A stretch of DNA of 64,000 bases, taken from the NCBI RefSeq assembly GCF_006345815.1, contig NZ_VCIG01000001.1, forward strand, positions 420,802 through 484,801. The letters are read 5' to 3'. The stretch comes from Ochrobactrum sp. CGA5. Lineage in GTDB: Bacteria; Pseudomonadota; Alphaproteobacteria; Rhizobiales; Rhizobiaceae. The position numbers were made by a program, and so were the translations under genes. The notes under the pieces were generated by a model. The model made no database searches and was not told where the DNA came from. It saw nothing but the letters and a program-made list of their open reading frames with translations. Shown here one piece after another: positions 10,584 through 19,966 of this stretch. The stretch's first letter is position 1. Every line of letters starts with the position of its first letter.

Positions 10584-11326
10584 CGACAGCACAGCAGTCG
10601 CGTCGCTTCCCATGGGGTGTGGTGATTGCATCGGCAATAGCGCTCGTCATTTTGCTGGCGCTTGGCACTTGGCAGGTTGAACGCCTGCAATGGAAAGAAT
10701 CGCTGATTGCATCGACCGAACAGCGCATTCACGAGCCGCCACTACCGCTCTCCGAGATGGAAAAAGTCTATAGGGAAGACGGATCGGTTGAATACCGTCC
10801 GGTGACAGTATCGGGCACTTTCATGCATCAGGGCGAACGGCATTTTCTGGCCACCTATGAGGGAGCAGCCGGATATAATGTCTATACCCCACTGATGCTT
10901 GAGGACGGGCGTTTCGTACTGGTTAATCGCGGCTTCGTTCCTTATGAGAAGAAGGACCCGTCAACGCGCGCCGAAGGGCAGATAGACGGTCCGGTGAGTG
11001 TGACTGGGCTGGCGCGCGATCCGTTGTCGGCGAAGCCTGGTTTCTTTCTTCCTGATAATGATGTCGCCAAGAATATCTTCTATTGGAAGGACTGGACGGC
11101 GATGGCGGAAAGCGCTGACCTGCCAAATCTGGACGAGGTCGTGCCGTTCTTTATTGATGCCGACAACAAACCCAATCCGGGCGGTCTACCTATAGGCGGT
11201 GTAACGATTATCGATTTCCCCAATAACCATCTGCAATACGCGGCGACATGGTACGGCCTCGCTCTGGCGCTGTTGGGGGTTGTCGGCGTATGGTTGTGGC
11301 GCTATCGCTTTATTCGTCCGAGATAA
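10580..11326 (+). CDS. surf1: SURF1 family oxidase-assembly protein
   Basis: SURF1/Shy1 proteins help insert haem a into cytochrome c oxidase subunit I. The 248-residue product has the expected layout: an N-terminal helix followed by LGTWQVERLQWKESLI, a periplasmic domain containing VLVNRGFVPYEKK and NNHLQYAATWYGLA, and a second helix at the C-terminus. It overlaps DUF983 by four bases. It closes the cytochrome oxidase region; ispH begins 180 bases later. Confidence 0.93.
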   Translation: MTTAQQSRRFPWGVVIASAIALVILLALGTWQVERLQWKESLIASTEQRIHEPPLPLSEMEKVYREDGSVEYRPVTVSGTFMHQGERHFLATYEGAAGYNVYTPLMLEDGRFVLVNRGFVPYEKKDPSTRAEGQIDGPVSVTGLARDPLSAKPGFFLPDNDVAKNIFYWKDWTAMAESADLPNLDEVVPFFIDADNKPNPGGLPIGGVTIIDFPNNHLQYAATWYGLALALLGVVGVWLWRYRFIRPR

Positions 11327-11505
11327 CAGGAATAACGACGAAGAGGGGTGAGGGGTTGACAACGCGCGCGTTGCAGCCCAACTCCGGATCAAAGTATGTC
11401 TCCCAAAAGCGAAGGCCGGTTTTGAGAAGAAGACATATGTGAGAACAAACTCAAAGCGCACCGCGCTTAAGTTTCAAGCCACGCCGAACCTTGCGAGCAC
11501 GCTTC

Positions 11506-12546
11506 ATGACCGATCAACGACAACCACTGGAAATCCGCCTTTGCGGCCCGCGCGGCTTTTGTGCCGGAGTGGATCGCGCGATCCAGATTGTGGTGCTCGC
11601 ACTGAAGAAGTACGGCGCTCCCGTTTATGTTCGCCACGAGATCGTTCATAACCGCTATGTAGTCGAGGGTCTGCAATCCCGCGGTGCAATTTTTGTCGAG
11701 GAACTGGACGAGATCCCTGCAGAGCACCGTAATCAACCGGTGGTGTTTTCCGCGCATGGCGTACCGAAGTCCGTGCCTGCAGATGCGGAAGCCAAGAACC
11801 TCTTTTATCTCGATGCTACCTGCCCCCTTGTTTCCAAAGTGCACAAGCAGGCCATGCGTCACCAGCGCTTGGGACGCCATGTCATTCTGATAGGCCATTC
11901 TGGCCACCCGGAAGTGATCGGCACCATGGGGCAATTGCCTGATGGTGCGGTGACGCTGATCGAAACCGTTGAGGATGCACGCAATTGCCATTTTGACGAC
12001 GAGAACAATCTCGGATTCGTGACGCAGACGACGCTTTCGGTGGATGACACGGCAGGTATCATTGAGGAATTGCAGGCGCGCTTTCCGAACCTTTCGGCTC
12101 CGGCAGCGGAGTCGATCTGCTATGCAACGACCAACCGGCAAGATGCGGTGCGCGCCGCTGCACCGGGATGCGATCTGTTTCTGATCGTCGGTGCACCAAA
12201 CTCGTCCAACTCCAAGCGTTTGGTTGAAGTTGCGGAAAAGGCTGGCGCGCATATGTCTATGCTGGTTCAGCGCGCGGCTGATATCGAATGGGATCGCATC
12301 GGAGATATTTCGGTGGTGGGCCTGTCGGCAGGGGCCTCGGCACCAGAGATTATCGTCGATGAAATCATTGACGCCTTCAAGAAGCGCTTCAACGTGAAGA
12401 TCGAATTGGCCGAGACTGTGGTCGAAACCGAGAACTTCCTTGTAAATCGCGAGATTCGCGATGTGGAGCTGACGGTGCAGGATATGGCATTCGTCAACGG
12501 GGACCATCGCGTGGTCGGTATTCCAAAGTTAATGCAGGGGAAATAA
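11506..12546 (+). CDS. ispH: 4-hydroxy-3-methylbut-2-enyl diphosphate reductase
   Basis: Last enzyme of the MEP isoprenoid pathway; reduces HMBPP to IPP and DMAPP using an iron-sulphur cluster. The 346-residue protein has the three cluster cysteines in [26 protein letters not shown] and [11 protein letters not shown], plus the catalytic segment [12 protein letters not shown] use the ATG at 11506; a TTG five codons upstream is possible. The upstream gap holds a TTGACA-like element (11356) overlapping a CAACGCGCGCGTTG palindrome. It is 5 bases ahead of thrB, suggesting an ispH-thrB-rnhA operon. Confidence 0.96.
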   Translation: MTDQRQPLEIRLCGPRGFCAGVDRAIQIVVLALKKYGAPVYVRHEIVHNRYVVEGLQSRGAIFVEELDEIPAEHRNQPVVFSAHGVPKSVPADAEAKNLFYLDATCPLVSKVHKQAMRHQRLGRHVILIGHSGHPEVIGTMGQLPDGAVTLIETVEDARNCHFDDENNLGFVTQTTLSVDDTAGIIEELQARFPNLSAPAAESICYATTNRQDAVRAAAPGCDLFLIVGAPNSSNSKRLVEVAEKAGAHMSMLVQRAADIEWDRIGDISVVGLSAGASAPEIIVDEIIDAFKKRFNVKIELAETVVETENFLVNREIRDVELTVQDMAFVNGDHRVVGIPKLMQGK

Positions 12547-12551
12547 GCGGC

Positions 12552-13532
12552 ATGGCCGTCTATACGGATATCAATGAAATCGAACTTGGCGCTTTCCTGC
12601 AGCAGTACGATATCGGCACACTGACATCTTACAAAGGCATTGCGGAAGGGGTGGAGAACTCCAACTATCTGCTGCATACCTCTTCAGGTTCCTTCATCTT
12701 GACGCTTTATGAGAAGCGCACCAATCGCGAAGATCTGCCGTTCTTTCTCGGACTGATGCAGCATCTGGCCCGTCGTGGCCTTGAGTGTCCGCAGCCGGTG
12801 GTCCGTCGTGACGGCACAACTATCGGTGAGCTTGCCGGACGGCCTGCCGCAGTCGTCACTTTCCTTGAGGGCATGTGGATGCGCCGCCCGACAGTGGAGC
12901 ATTGTGAAGCCGTCGGTGAGGGATTGGCACATATGCATCTGGCAGGCACTGATTTTTCCCTACGTCGCCGCAATGGCCTGACGCTTTCTGATTGGCGCCC
13001 GTTGTGGAATCTGTCGCGTGAACGTGCGGATATGGTAGAGCCGGGACTTGTCCGAGAGGCGGAAGCCGACCTTGCATTTCTGGAAAAGAACTGGCCGACC
13101 GACCTGCCGCAGGGGGTGATTCATGCTGATCTCTTTCCAGACAATGTCTTCTTCCTTGGCGACAAGCTTTCAGGTTTTATCGACTTCTATTTTGCCTGCA
13201 CGGACACTTTGGCCTACGATGTTGCTGTGTGCCTGAATGCGTGGTGCTTTGAGAAGGATTTCTCCTACAATCGCACCAAAGGGGCAGCACTTCTGCGCGG
13301 ATATACTTCGGTTCGTCCGCTTTCTGCGGCTGAGGCCAATGCGTTGCCGGTTCTGGCGCGCGGCGCCGCTATCCGCTTCATGCTCACCCGGCTTTATGAC
13401 TGGATCAACGTTCCTGAAGGAAGTTTCGTGGTCAAGAAAGACCCAATGGAGTACGTGCGCAAGATGCGCTTCCATCGCCAGATTGAGACTGCTGCTGAAT
13501 ATGGTCTTGAGCAGCAAGGAGTGACTGCGTGA
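12552..13532 (+). CDS. thrB: Homoserine kinase (type II, APH-like fold)
   Basis: Phosphorylates homoserine in threonine biosynthesis. The 326-residue protein is the aminoglycoside-phosphotransferase-like type of ThrB used by alphaproteobacteria, not the GHMP type. The catalytic loop is seen as [14 protein letters not shown] and the metal-binding segment as [21 protein letters not shown]. The N-terminal [13 protein letters not shown] and [10 protein letters not shown] segments fit the nucleotide-binding lobe. It overlaps rnhA by four bases (GTGA). The next enzyme, thrC, lies about 8 kb away on the other strand. Confidence 0.95.
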   Translation: MAVYTDINEIELGAFLQQYDIGTLTSYKGIAEGVENSNYLLHTSSGSFILTLYEKRTNREDLPFFLGLMQHLARRGLECPQPVVRRDGTTIGELAGRPAAVVTFLEGMWMRRPTVEHCEAVGEGLAHMHLAGTDFSLRRRNGLTLSDWRPLWNLSRERADMVEPGLVREAEADLAFLEKNWPTDLPQGVIHADLFPDNVFFLGDKLSGFIDFYFACTDTLAYDVAVCLNAWCFEKDFSYNRTKGAALLRGYTSVRPLSAAEANALPVLARGAAIRFMLTRLYDWINVPEGSFVVKKDPMEYVRKMRFHRQIETAAEYGLEQQGVTA

Positions 13533-13993
13533 AGCGTATTGAGGCTTTTACGGATGGTGCCTGCTCGGGCAATCCTGGTCCGGGCGGCTGGGGCGCAATT
13601 TTGCGCTGGAACGGCAATATCAAGGAACTAAAGGGCGGCGAAGCCGACACGACCAACAATCGCATGGAGTTAATGGCGGCCATTTCGGCGCTTTCTGCAC
13701 TGAAGGAACCATGCGAAGTCGATCTCTACACGGACTCAGTCTATGTGCGTGATGGCATTTCCGGCTGGATTGAAGGCTGGAAGCGCAACGGCTGGAAGAC
13801 GGCAGCCAAAAAACCGGTCAAGAATGTCGAGCTATGGCAGGCGCTCGATGAAGCGCGAAAGCCGCATAAGGTGAACTGGCATTGGGTCAAGGGTCATGCT
13901 GGACATCCGGAAAATGAACGCGCCGACGAACTTGCGCGGGAAGGCATGGAGCCATTCAAGTACGGCGGCCATAAATCTCTGAAAGTGCAATGA
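13529..13993 (+). CDS. rnhA: Ribonuclease HI
   Basis: Cuts the RNA strand of RNA-DNA hybrids. The 154-residue protein shows the complete acidic active site: Asp in [16 protein letters not shown], Glu in NNRMELMAA, Asp in [11 protein letters not shown], and the final Asp in [12 protein letters not shown], with the flexible-loop His in WVKGHAGH. It starts with GTG, overlapping the thrB stop. A strong terminator follows. Confidence 0.97.
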   Translation: MKRIEAFTDGACSGNPGPGGWGAILRWNGNIKELKGGEADTTNNRMELMAAISALSALKEPCEVDLYTDSVYVRDGISGWIEGWKRNGWKTAAKKPVKNVELWQALDEARKPHKVNWHWVKGHAGHPENERADELAREGMEPFKYGGHKSLKVQ

Positions 13994-14004
13994 GTTTGCA
14001 TATT

Positions 14005-14027
14005 AAAGGGCGGCGTCGCCGCCCTTT
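14005..14027 (+). terminator. Intrinsic terminator after rnhA
   Basis: A perfect 10-bp stem, AAAGGGCGGC, loop GTC, GCCGCCCTTT, lies 11 bases after the rnhA stop. It separates rnhA from the convergent peroxiredoxin gene; only weak U-tract sequence follows on either strand. Confidence 0.7.
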
Positions 14028-14033
14028 GAAAAC

Positions 14034-14074
14034 GCGTCCCGAAAACTGTGAAACGGTTTTCGGACAAGATGCGC
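14034..14074. repeat. Dispersed palindromic repeat, copy A
   Basis: GCGTCCCGAAAACTGTGAAA-type sequence followed by CGGTTTTCGGACAAGATGCG forms an imperfect palindrome (CCGAAAA with TTTTCGG). The same pattern recurs at 29895-29935 and 45449-45489, always between genes. Similar short palindromic units are widespread in rhizobial genomes. Confidence 0.65.
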
Positions 14075-14088
14075 GGTAAAATAGACCT

Positions 14089-14574
14089 CTACAATTGCTC
14101 GAGGATACCCGATGCAGCCGACGTTACGGCCTGACCAGCCTGTTCTTCGATATTGAGCGTCTTGACCACACCGTCTTCCACGATTGCCGAATAACGCTTG
14201 GAACGAATGCCAAGGCCCCCAGCAGTGGCGTCAAGCTCAAGACCTGCGGCCTTCGTAAAAGTTGCAGAACCATCGGCCAGATAGAGAATCTTGCCTTCTC
14301 CGCCCGTGCTCTGCGCCCACGCGCCCATAACGAAGGCATCGTTCACCGCCACAACAGCAATCTGGTCGACGCCCTTGGCGAGGATCGCATCGCGGCTATC
14401 GAGGTAGCCCGGCAGGTGATTGAGGCTGCAGGTCGGCGTGAAGGCACCCGGAACGGCAAAGAGAACGACTTTCTTGCCTTTGAAGACTTCGTCGGTCGTC
14501 ATTTCCTTGACGCCGTCTGCGGTCTTTACCTTGAAAGCCACTGCAGGCAGCTTGTCGCCAACTTTGATTGTCAT
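14089..14574 (-). CDS. Peroxiredoxin (Prx5-like)
   Basis: Thiol peroxidase that reduces hydroperoxides, probably with glutathione or glutaredoxin as partner. The 161-residue protein has the peroxidatic motif PGAFTPTCS with Cys49, the TxxC environment, and the GGLGIRSKRYSAIVEDGVV segment typical of Prx5 proteins. No obvious second resolving cysteine is seen, consistent with a 1-Cys or atypical mechanism. It faces rnhA convergently and is a single gene on this strand. Confidence 0.92.
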   Translation of the reverse strand: MTIKVGDKLPAVAFKVKTADGVKEMTTDEVFKGKKVVLFAVPGAFTPTCSLNHLPGYLDSRDAILAKGVDQIAVVAVNDAFVMGAWAQSTGGEGKILYLADGSATFTKAAGLELDATAGGLGIRSKRYSAIVEDGVVKTLNIEEQAGQAVTSAASGILEQL

Positions 14575-14709
14575 CTAATCTCTCCTCGGGGCAGGGGCCG
14601 TCTGCTCCACTGCCTATTTTCAAACGCTAATCGCACCGCGAAGCGCGGGCCACACAGTTAAACCGATAACAGGTCGACGGACAATTTCAAAACACGGATA
14701 GAAGCCGGA

Positions 14710-15501
14710 CTAATCCAGCATCACTTGTCCGGCGACGGCTTTACCATTTTGCACAACAGTATAGTCGATAACTGGCTTGTCTGCTTTCCCATGAACCTGG
14801 ACGGAAAAACGCTGGCTGCCTTCAATTGCAATGGCGTCAGAAAGCCTGACCTTGTCGCTGGCAACGAAAAGTTCCGCAGGAATTGCCGGATCTGGAACAG
14901 CAAGATTGAAGATGGCCTTGTCTCCCTCCCGTTTCGCATAGGTTATGCCGAATGTTGGAGTTGCTGGTGCTGGGAGCCGATCAAATGCGGTCTTAATGAT
15001 CGTGCGGGTGGCAATCGCTTGTGGGGAAGCCTGTTGTGCATCGTCCTTGAGGGAAAAGTCGAATTTAGCCTGCACCGGGACGCAGATTTTCTCGCAGATA
15101 CCGAGAAAAACATCGCCCTTCAGCCGCGTGTCTGTGGATGTCAAGTGAAACACTATCGGTAGCGAAACGGGGTGCTTGTATCCGATCCCGCCTTCATCAT
15201 ATCCATCGAAGCGGACAGGCGCAGGGAAATCGATCTGCGCTTTTGCATCTCCCTCGAGGTTAATCTGTGGCGGCACGCCTGCGTCGCCGGGATTACGCCA
15301 GTAGGTCTTCCAGCCCGGCTGCAACTCAATCTGCAAAGCGCCGCGTCGTTCATTACTGGCTTCACTGTTCGGGCCACTGTCTTCAATAATGACACGCACG
15401 CGCCCTCCCGGCGTTTCGGTCCAGCCGGAGGTTGAGGCCAATGCTGGTAGTGCCAGCGAGGCCAGAAATAGTGGTGTGAAGGCAAAAATTCGGATGACCA
15501 T
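14710..15501 (-). CDS. Secreted protein with a DsbD-type N-terminal domain
   Basis: A 263-residue protein with a signal peptide (MVIRIFAFTPLFLASLALPA) and a single domain like the thiol-accepting periplasmic domain of DsbD, but without the membrane and thioredoxin parts. Family-like segments are LQPGWKTYWRNPGDAG and ICEKICVPVQAKFD, whose Cys-x3-Cys probably exchanges disulphides. I start at 15501 because earlier codons would place 81 unlikely residues before the signal peptide. It diverges from yqgE with 178 bases between starts. A role in periplasmic thiol reduction is inferred from the fold; it is not proven. Confidence 0.8.
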   Translation of the reverse strand: MVIRIFAFTPLFLASLALPALASTSGWTETPGGRVRVIIEDSGPNSEASNERRGALQIELQPGWKTYWRNPGDAGVPPQINLEGDAKAQIDFPAPVRFDGYDEGGIGYKHPVSLPIVFHLTSTDTRLKGDVFLGICEKICVPVQAKFDFSLKDDAQQASPQAIATRTIIKTAFDRLPAPATPTFGITYAKREGDKAIFNLAVPDPAIPAELFVASDKVRLSDAIAIEGSQRFSVQVHGKADKPVIDYTVVQNGKAVAGQVMLD

Positions 15502-15679
15502 CGTTACAGGATGGAACGAAAAGATGGTCGCTTCAAGTCCAATATTGCCGCGATCTTCTGGTGCATATTTTGCCTGTAGGGCGAAGTCCGTCCAGCTATT
15601 CGGGCTGTTTAGGCTCCGAATTTGGAGTTCCAAATAAATGGCCATTGTTATTTTGCGTAGTCTTGCTACCTTCATAATC

Positions 15680-16282
15680 ATGACCATTCTTAAGACGTCG
15701 AACAAAGAGCAGGGCTTTCTAAACGGGCAATTCCTGCTTGCCATGCCTGGAATGAGCGACGAGCGTTTTGCCCGGTCGGTGGTCTATATCTGCGCGCATT
15801 CAGATGAAGGTGCGATGGGGTTCATCATCAATCAGCTTCAGCCGGTCGAGTTTCCTGATCTTCTGCGTCAGATAGGGGTCATTGATGAGGATGAACTGAT
15901 TATTCTGCCGGATCGCGCGCAGCATATGAGGGTGCGCAACGGTGGCCCGGTGGACAGCACACGCGGTTTCGTGCTGCATTCAGACGATTATATGGTCGAT
16001 TCTACCATGCCGGTTTCTGAGGATGTCTGCCTCACGGCAACGGTCGATATTCTGCGTGCGATCTACGGGGGCAGGGGACCGTCGCGAGCTCTGATGGCGC
16101 TCGGTTATTCTGGTTGGGCGCCGGGCCAGATCGAAGTGGAACTTGCCGAGAATGGCTGGCTAACCTGTGATGCGCCGCTCGACATGTTGTTCGACAGTGA
16201 TATCGAGGGCAAGTACTCGCGACTGATGCTCCATATGGGCATTGATATGTCCCGGCTCGTTTCTGATGCAGGGCATGCCTGA
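15680..16282 (+). CDS. yqgE: YqgE/AlgH family protein
   Basis: A 200-residue member of the UPF0301 family of cytoplasmic proteins with no settled biochemical role. The family signature is clear: [48 protein letters not shown] and [21 protein letters not shown] chose the ATG at 15680 over 15638, since conserved sequence begins just after it and the extra residues look unrelated. It is divergent from the DsbD-domain gene and convergent with the EAL gene. Confidence 0.93.
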   Translation: MTILKTSNKEQGFLNGQFLLAMPGMSDERFARSVVYICAHSDEGAMGFIINQLQPVEFPDLLRQIGVIDEDELIILPDRAQHMRVRNGGPVDSTRGFVLHSDDYMVDSTMPVSEDVCLTATVDILRAIYGGRGPSRALMALGYSGWAPGQIEVELAENGWLTCDAPLDMLFDSDIEGKYSRLMLHMGIDMSRLVSDAGHA

Positions 16283-16342
16283 GGGAGAGAATAGAACTGT
16301 AAGCAATCTAATTGCGTACGATCATACTCTCTACTACCCTTT

Positions 16343-19240
16343 TCAAGCTGTCGCAGCGTCCAACTGTTCGCGGATCATGCGAGTTGCCTCATCGCGGCTT
16401 GTCGGCTGGCCGAACATGAAGCTCTGCACATATTCACAACCCATCTGGCGAAGCTGAAGCGCATCGCTTTCGCTCTCCACACCTTCCGTTACGACGGCAA
16501 GGCCAAGATCGTGCGCCATGCTGACAATGGAGCGTAGCAAGGTGGCTTTCTGTGGCTGGTCCCCTTTCACGAAGGACCTGTCGATCTTGATGATGTCAAA
16601 CGGAAAGCGCGTGAGATACGCCAAGGAGGAATAGCCTGTTCCGAAATCATCAAGCGACAAGCCTATACCCATGGTCTTGAGTCGAGCCAGAACATGGGTG
16701 GACTGTTCCGGGTTTTCCATCAGGACGGATTCGGTCAGTTCAAGCTTGAGGCTGCCCGGGTTCAGGTGAATGCGCGAAAGCACTGAACGGACATCGTTGA
16801 TGAGGTCCTGACGGATGAGTTGTGTGGATGAAAGATTGACCGAAACGAAGAGTTCGAGCTTCGGGAACTGTTCCTGCCATGCGAACAAGTCTTCTGCGGC
16901 CCTTTGCATTGCGAACAGGCCAAGCTGAACGATAAGGCCGGAGCTTTCAGCAATGGGAATGAACTCCGATGGCGAAATGGCGCCGCGCCGCGGGTGTTCC
17001 CAGCGCATAAGCGCCTCGAAGCCAGCAATCGTTCCCTCATCAAGCTTGACTATAGGCTGATAGACGAGGCTGATTTCGTCGCGTTCCAGCGCCCGCCGCA
17101 TATCGGATTCAAGCTGGAGCTTGTCACTGCCGATGGCTCGGAATGCCGGGCGGAACGGCTCGATACGATCACCGCCGAAACGCTTTGCCTGATGCATTGC
17201 AAGCTCGGCATCCTTCACGAAATCTTCTGCAGTGGTGGCCGTTTTCGTCCAGGTGATCAGGCCGACAGATGACGTCAGAACGATTTCGCGCTTTGCATAG
17301 GCAATTGGTGCGCGCACCGCCTGGCGCAAAGCCTCGGCGAAGGAAGCGATGCGCCCTGGATCGCTTTCAGAGGTGAGCAGAAGGCCGAACTGGTCGGAAG
17401 ACAGGCGCGAAAGCGTGTCTTGGGGCTTCATGAGGCGCGCCAGACGGCGCGAAATTGTCAGGAGGATTGTATCACCTGCCGACATGCCAAGGCTGTCATT
17501 GACCTGCTTGAAGCGGTCTATGTCGATAATGAACACCGTCGGATGCAGATTGCTTTCCCCACGTGCCATGTTCATAACATTGCTGAGGCGATCAAGGAAC
17601 AGTTCACGGTTCGGGAGGCCCGTCAGATTGTCGTGCACGGCATCGTGCAACAGGCGTTCTTCGGCCTTTTTCTGCTCAGTCACATTGACCAGAGTGCCGA
17701 CGCAACGCACCACTTCGCCATCGGAGCCGATGACTGGGCGTGCACGAAGCGCATACCAATGATAGTGGCCATCATTGGCACGGAGCCGGAATATCTGGCC
17801 GATCCGGCCACGCCGGTTTTCCAGAATGGCATCAAGCGTCGAGCGGAAACGATCGCGGTCGTCAGCATGCATGACGGGGAGCCAGTTGCGCACCGGGCCC
17901 TGCAGGCTATTGGCCGCATTGCCGAGATAGTTAGCAATGTCGGGGGTGGTCACCACACGGTCGCGCGGAACGTCCCAATCCCAGACGATGTCTCCTGCAC
18001 CGATGACAGCAAGAGCCTGGCGCTCCATGTCGGACAGAAGACCCTGTTGCAGCGCTCCGCCAGCAAAGGCATGCTGCATGACAGTAAAGCCGATCAGAAG
18101 AACGATCAGGACAAGACCGCCGCCGAGGGCCGGCTGCACGATATCATTATCGAGCCTGCCTGAAATCGTCATCCACGCACCTAACAGCCATATGAGGGTA
18201 AGGAGCCAGGCCGGTATCAGCATAACGGCGCGATCATATCCCTTGACCGCTAGATAGCCGATGATGGCCACACCGGACAGAACGGTGAGCGCCAGCGAAA
18301 TGCGCGCAATACCAGAAGCCACAGGCGGATCGAAAACGGCGACTCCAGCAAGCGCAAGCAGACCCAGAACCCATGTTACCGCACCATAACTGAAATGATC
18401 GTGCCAGCGATTAAGGTTGAGATAGGTGAACAGGAAAATCACGAGCGACGCGGCCAACGCCACTTCGGTACCCGCGCGCCAGATTTGCTCATTACCTGGC
18501 GTTATCTCCATCAGCTTGTTCCAGAAGCCGAAATCGACGCAGATATAAGCAAGAACCGCCCACGCAAGGGCGGCAGTGGCAGGAAACAGCGATGTACCCT
18601 TGACGACGAAAAGGATAGTCAAAAACAACGCCAGCAGGCCGGAAATACCGAGCAGGATACCGCGATACAGCGTGTAGGAATTGACCGCATCTTTGTAGGC
18701 TTCCGGCTCCCAGAGATAGAGCTGCGGCAGGTTGTGCGATGACAGTTCAGCTACGAAGGTGACAACGCTGCCCGGATTGAGCGTGATGCGGAAAACATCA
18801 GCATCTGCACTTGGCTGACGGTCAAGCGCAAAGCCCTCGCTCGGCGTGATCGATGCAATGCGTGGGGAGCCAAGATCTGGCCAGATGACGCCGGAACCGA
18901 CGAGACGGAAATGGGGAGCCACAATCAGACGGTCAATCTGCTCGTCGGTGGGGTTCGCAATCGAGAAAGCTGCCCAGTCACCGGATGCCTTGCTGTTCTC
19001 ATCAGCCTGCACTTCGATGCGGCGGACAATACCGTCAGGCCCCGGCGCAGTCGAAACTTGCACGCTTTCACCCTTGTTGCGCAGAAGTTCGACAGCGCGA
19101 GACAGGTCGAGGGCAGTGTCTTCCTTGGAAATCTTGATGGGTTCTATGGCCGATGCCTGGACGACCGAAACGGTCAGAAAAACCATGAACGCAAGAAACC
19201 GCGCACCAGCAACAAACCACTTATCCGAAAAACCCGTCAC
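16343..19240 (-). CDS. Membrane c-di-GMP phosphodiesterase: 7TM, PAS, degenerate GGDEF, EAL
   Basis: A 965-residue signalling protein. Order: signal peptide (1-31), periplasmic sensor region (about 32-185), seven-helix membrane sensor (about 185-390), PAS/PAC with RDRVVTTPDIANYLG and CVGTLVNVTEQKKAEERL, GGDEF domain (about 530-690) and EAL domain (about 700-955). The cyclase signature is replaced by SSDQF, so synthase activity is unlikely. EAL residues look complete: EALMRW, SVNLSS, ELTESVLM, LDDFGTGYSS, IKIDRSF and TEGVES, predicting active c-di-GMP hydrolysis. It starts with GTG overlapping the stop of the GNAT gene (GTGA), so it belongs to the thrC-side transcription unit. Confidence 0.93.
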   Translation of the reverse strand: MTGFSDKWFVAGARFLAFMVFLTVSVVQASAIEPIKISKEDTALDLSRAVELLRNKGESVQVSTAPGPDGIVRRIEVQADENSKASGDWAAFSIANPTDEQIDRLIVAPHFRLVGSGVIWPDLGSPRIASITPSEGFALDRQPSADADVFRITLNPGSVVTFVAELSSHNLPQLYLWEPEAYKDAVNSYTLYRGILLGISGLLALFLTILFVVKGTSLFPATAALAWAVLAYICVDFGFWNKLMEITPGNEQIWRAGTEVALAASLVIFLFTYLNLNRWHDHFSYGAVTWVLGLLALAGVAVFDPPVASGIARISLALTVLSGVAIIGYLAVKGYDRAVMLIPAWLLTLIWLLGAWMTISGRLDNDIVQPALGGGLVLIVLLIGFTVMQHAFAGGALQQGLLSDMERQALAVIGAGDIVWDWDVPRDRVVTTPDIANYLGNAANSLQGPVRNWLPVMHADDRDRFRSTLDAILENRRGRIGQIFRLRANDGHYHWYALRARPVIGSDGEVVRCVGTLVNVTEQKKAEERLLHDAVHDNLTGLPNRELFLDRLSNVMNMARGESNLHPTVFIIDIDRFKQVNDSLGMSAGDTILLTISRRLARLMKPQDTLSRLSSDQFGLLLTSESDPGRIASFAEALRQAVRAPIAYAKREIVLTSSVGLITWTKTATTAEDFVKDAELAMHQAKRFGGDRIEPFRPAFRAIGSDKLQLESDMRRALERDEISLVYQPIVKLDEGTIAGFEALMRWEHPRRGAISPSEFIPIAESSGLIVQLGLFAMQRAAEDLFAWQEQFPKLELFVSVNLSSTQLIRQDLINDVRSVLSRIHLNPGSLKLELTESVLMENPEQSTHVLARLKTMGIGLSLDDFGTGYSSLAYLTRFPFDIIKIDRSFVKGDQPQKATLLRSIVSMAHDLGLAVVTEGVESESDALQLRQMGCEYVQSFMFGQPTSRDEATRMIREQLDAATA

Positions 19241-19857
19241 GAGCGTCCAACCTTGCCATTGATCATGCGGGTATCCGTCATACGTTTGTCGCTTTCTATA
19301 AGGGCAAAAAGCAGGTGATCCTGCCAGAAGCCGTTTATCTTGAGATAGGAACGCAGCAGTCCTTCTCTCTCAAATCCGGCTTTTTCGAGAAGCCGTATCG
19401 AACGCTCGTTATGAGGGATACAGGCTGCTTCAATCCGGTGCAACCGGAGTTGGTCGAATGCAAAGGGGATAACCAGCGACAGGGCTTCAGTCATATAGCC
19501 CTTGCCGGCATAAGGCTGGCCGCTCCAGTAACCGATCATGCCGTTCTGCCCGACGCCGCGCCGTATATTGCCGAGCGTAATGCCCCCAACAAGCTTGTTG
19601 TCGCTATTGCGGAAAACGAAAAACGGATAACCGGTTCCAGCCGAGATTTCATCCTGAAAACGCCGAATCCGGTAGCGGAAGGCGCTTTTGGTGAGGTCGT
19701 CGTCAGGCCAGGACGGCTCCCAAGGAGCCAAAAAGGCGCGGCTTTGTTCCCGCAGGCTCGCCCAACTGGAGAAATCGCTCATCATCGGCTCGCGCAGATA
19801 AATGCGCGGGCCGCGCAGGACGGTCGTGTTGCTTTTTCGGAAGGGCAGGCCGATCAT
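19237..19857 (-). CDS. GNAT N-acetyltransferase, RimJ/RimL-like
   Basis: A 206-residue acetyl-CoA-dependent acetyltransferase. Family marks are VLRGPRIYLREP near the N-terminus, FVFRNSDNKLVGGITLGNIR, YWSGQPYAGKGYMTEAL as the acetyl-CoA pyrophosphate loop, and EAACIPHNERSIRLLEKAGF. This pattern matches the RimJ-type ribosomal-protein N-terminal acetyltransferases, but the true substrate is unknown. A GTG five codons upstream (19872) is an alternative start. It is 109 bases behind the M16 peptidase and overlaps the EAL gene by four bases. Confidence 0.9.
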   Translation of the reverse strand: MIGLPFRKSNTTVLRGPRIYLREPMMSDFSSWASLREQSRAFLAPWEPSWPDDDLTKSAFRYRIRRFQDEISAGTGYPFFVFRNSDNKLVGGITLGNIRRGVGQNGMIGYWSGQPYAGKGYMTEALSLVIPFAFDQLRLHRIEAACIPHNERSIRLLEKAGFEREGLLRSYLKINGFWQDHLLFALIESDKRMTDTRMINGKVGRS

Positions 19858-19966
19858 GGCGAGATAGGGCACTACGGCAAGAGGTCAAGAAGGCAGCAAG
19901 GAAGGCTAGACACATTCACTGAGCTAAACATCCCTTTCTACTCCCCCTAATATCATATCGCCTTGC

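Noticed and set aside
11467..12507. 346-residue minus-strand open frame over ispH
   Set aside because: Mirror of ispH with no protein-family sequence.
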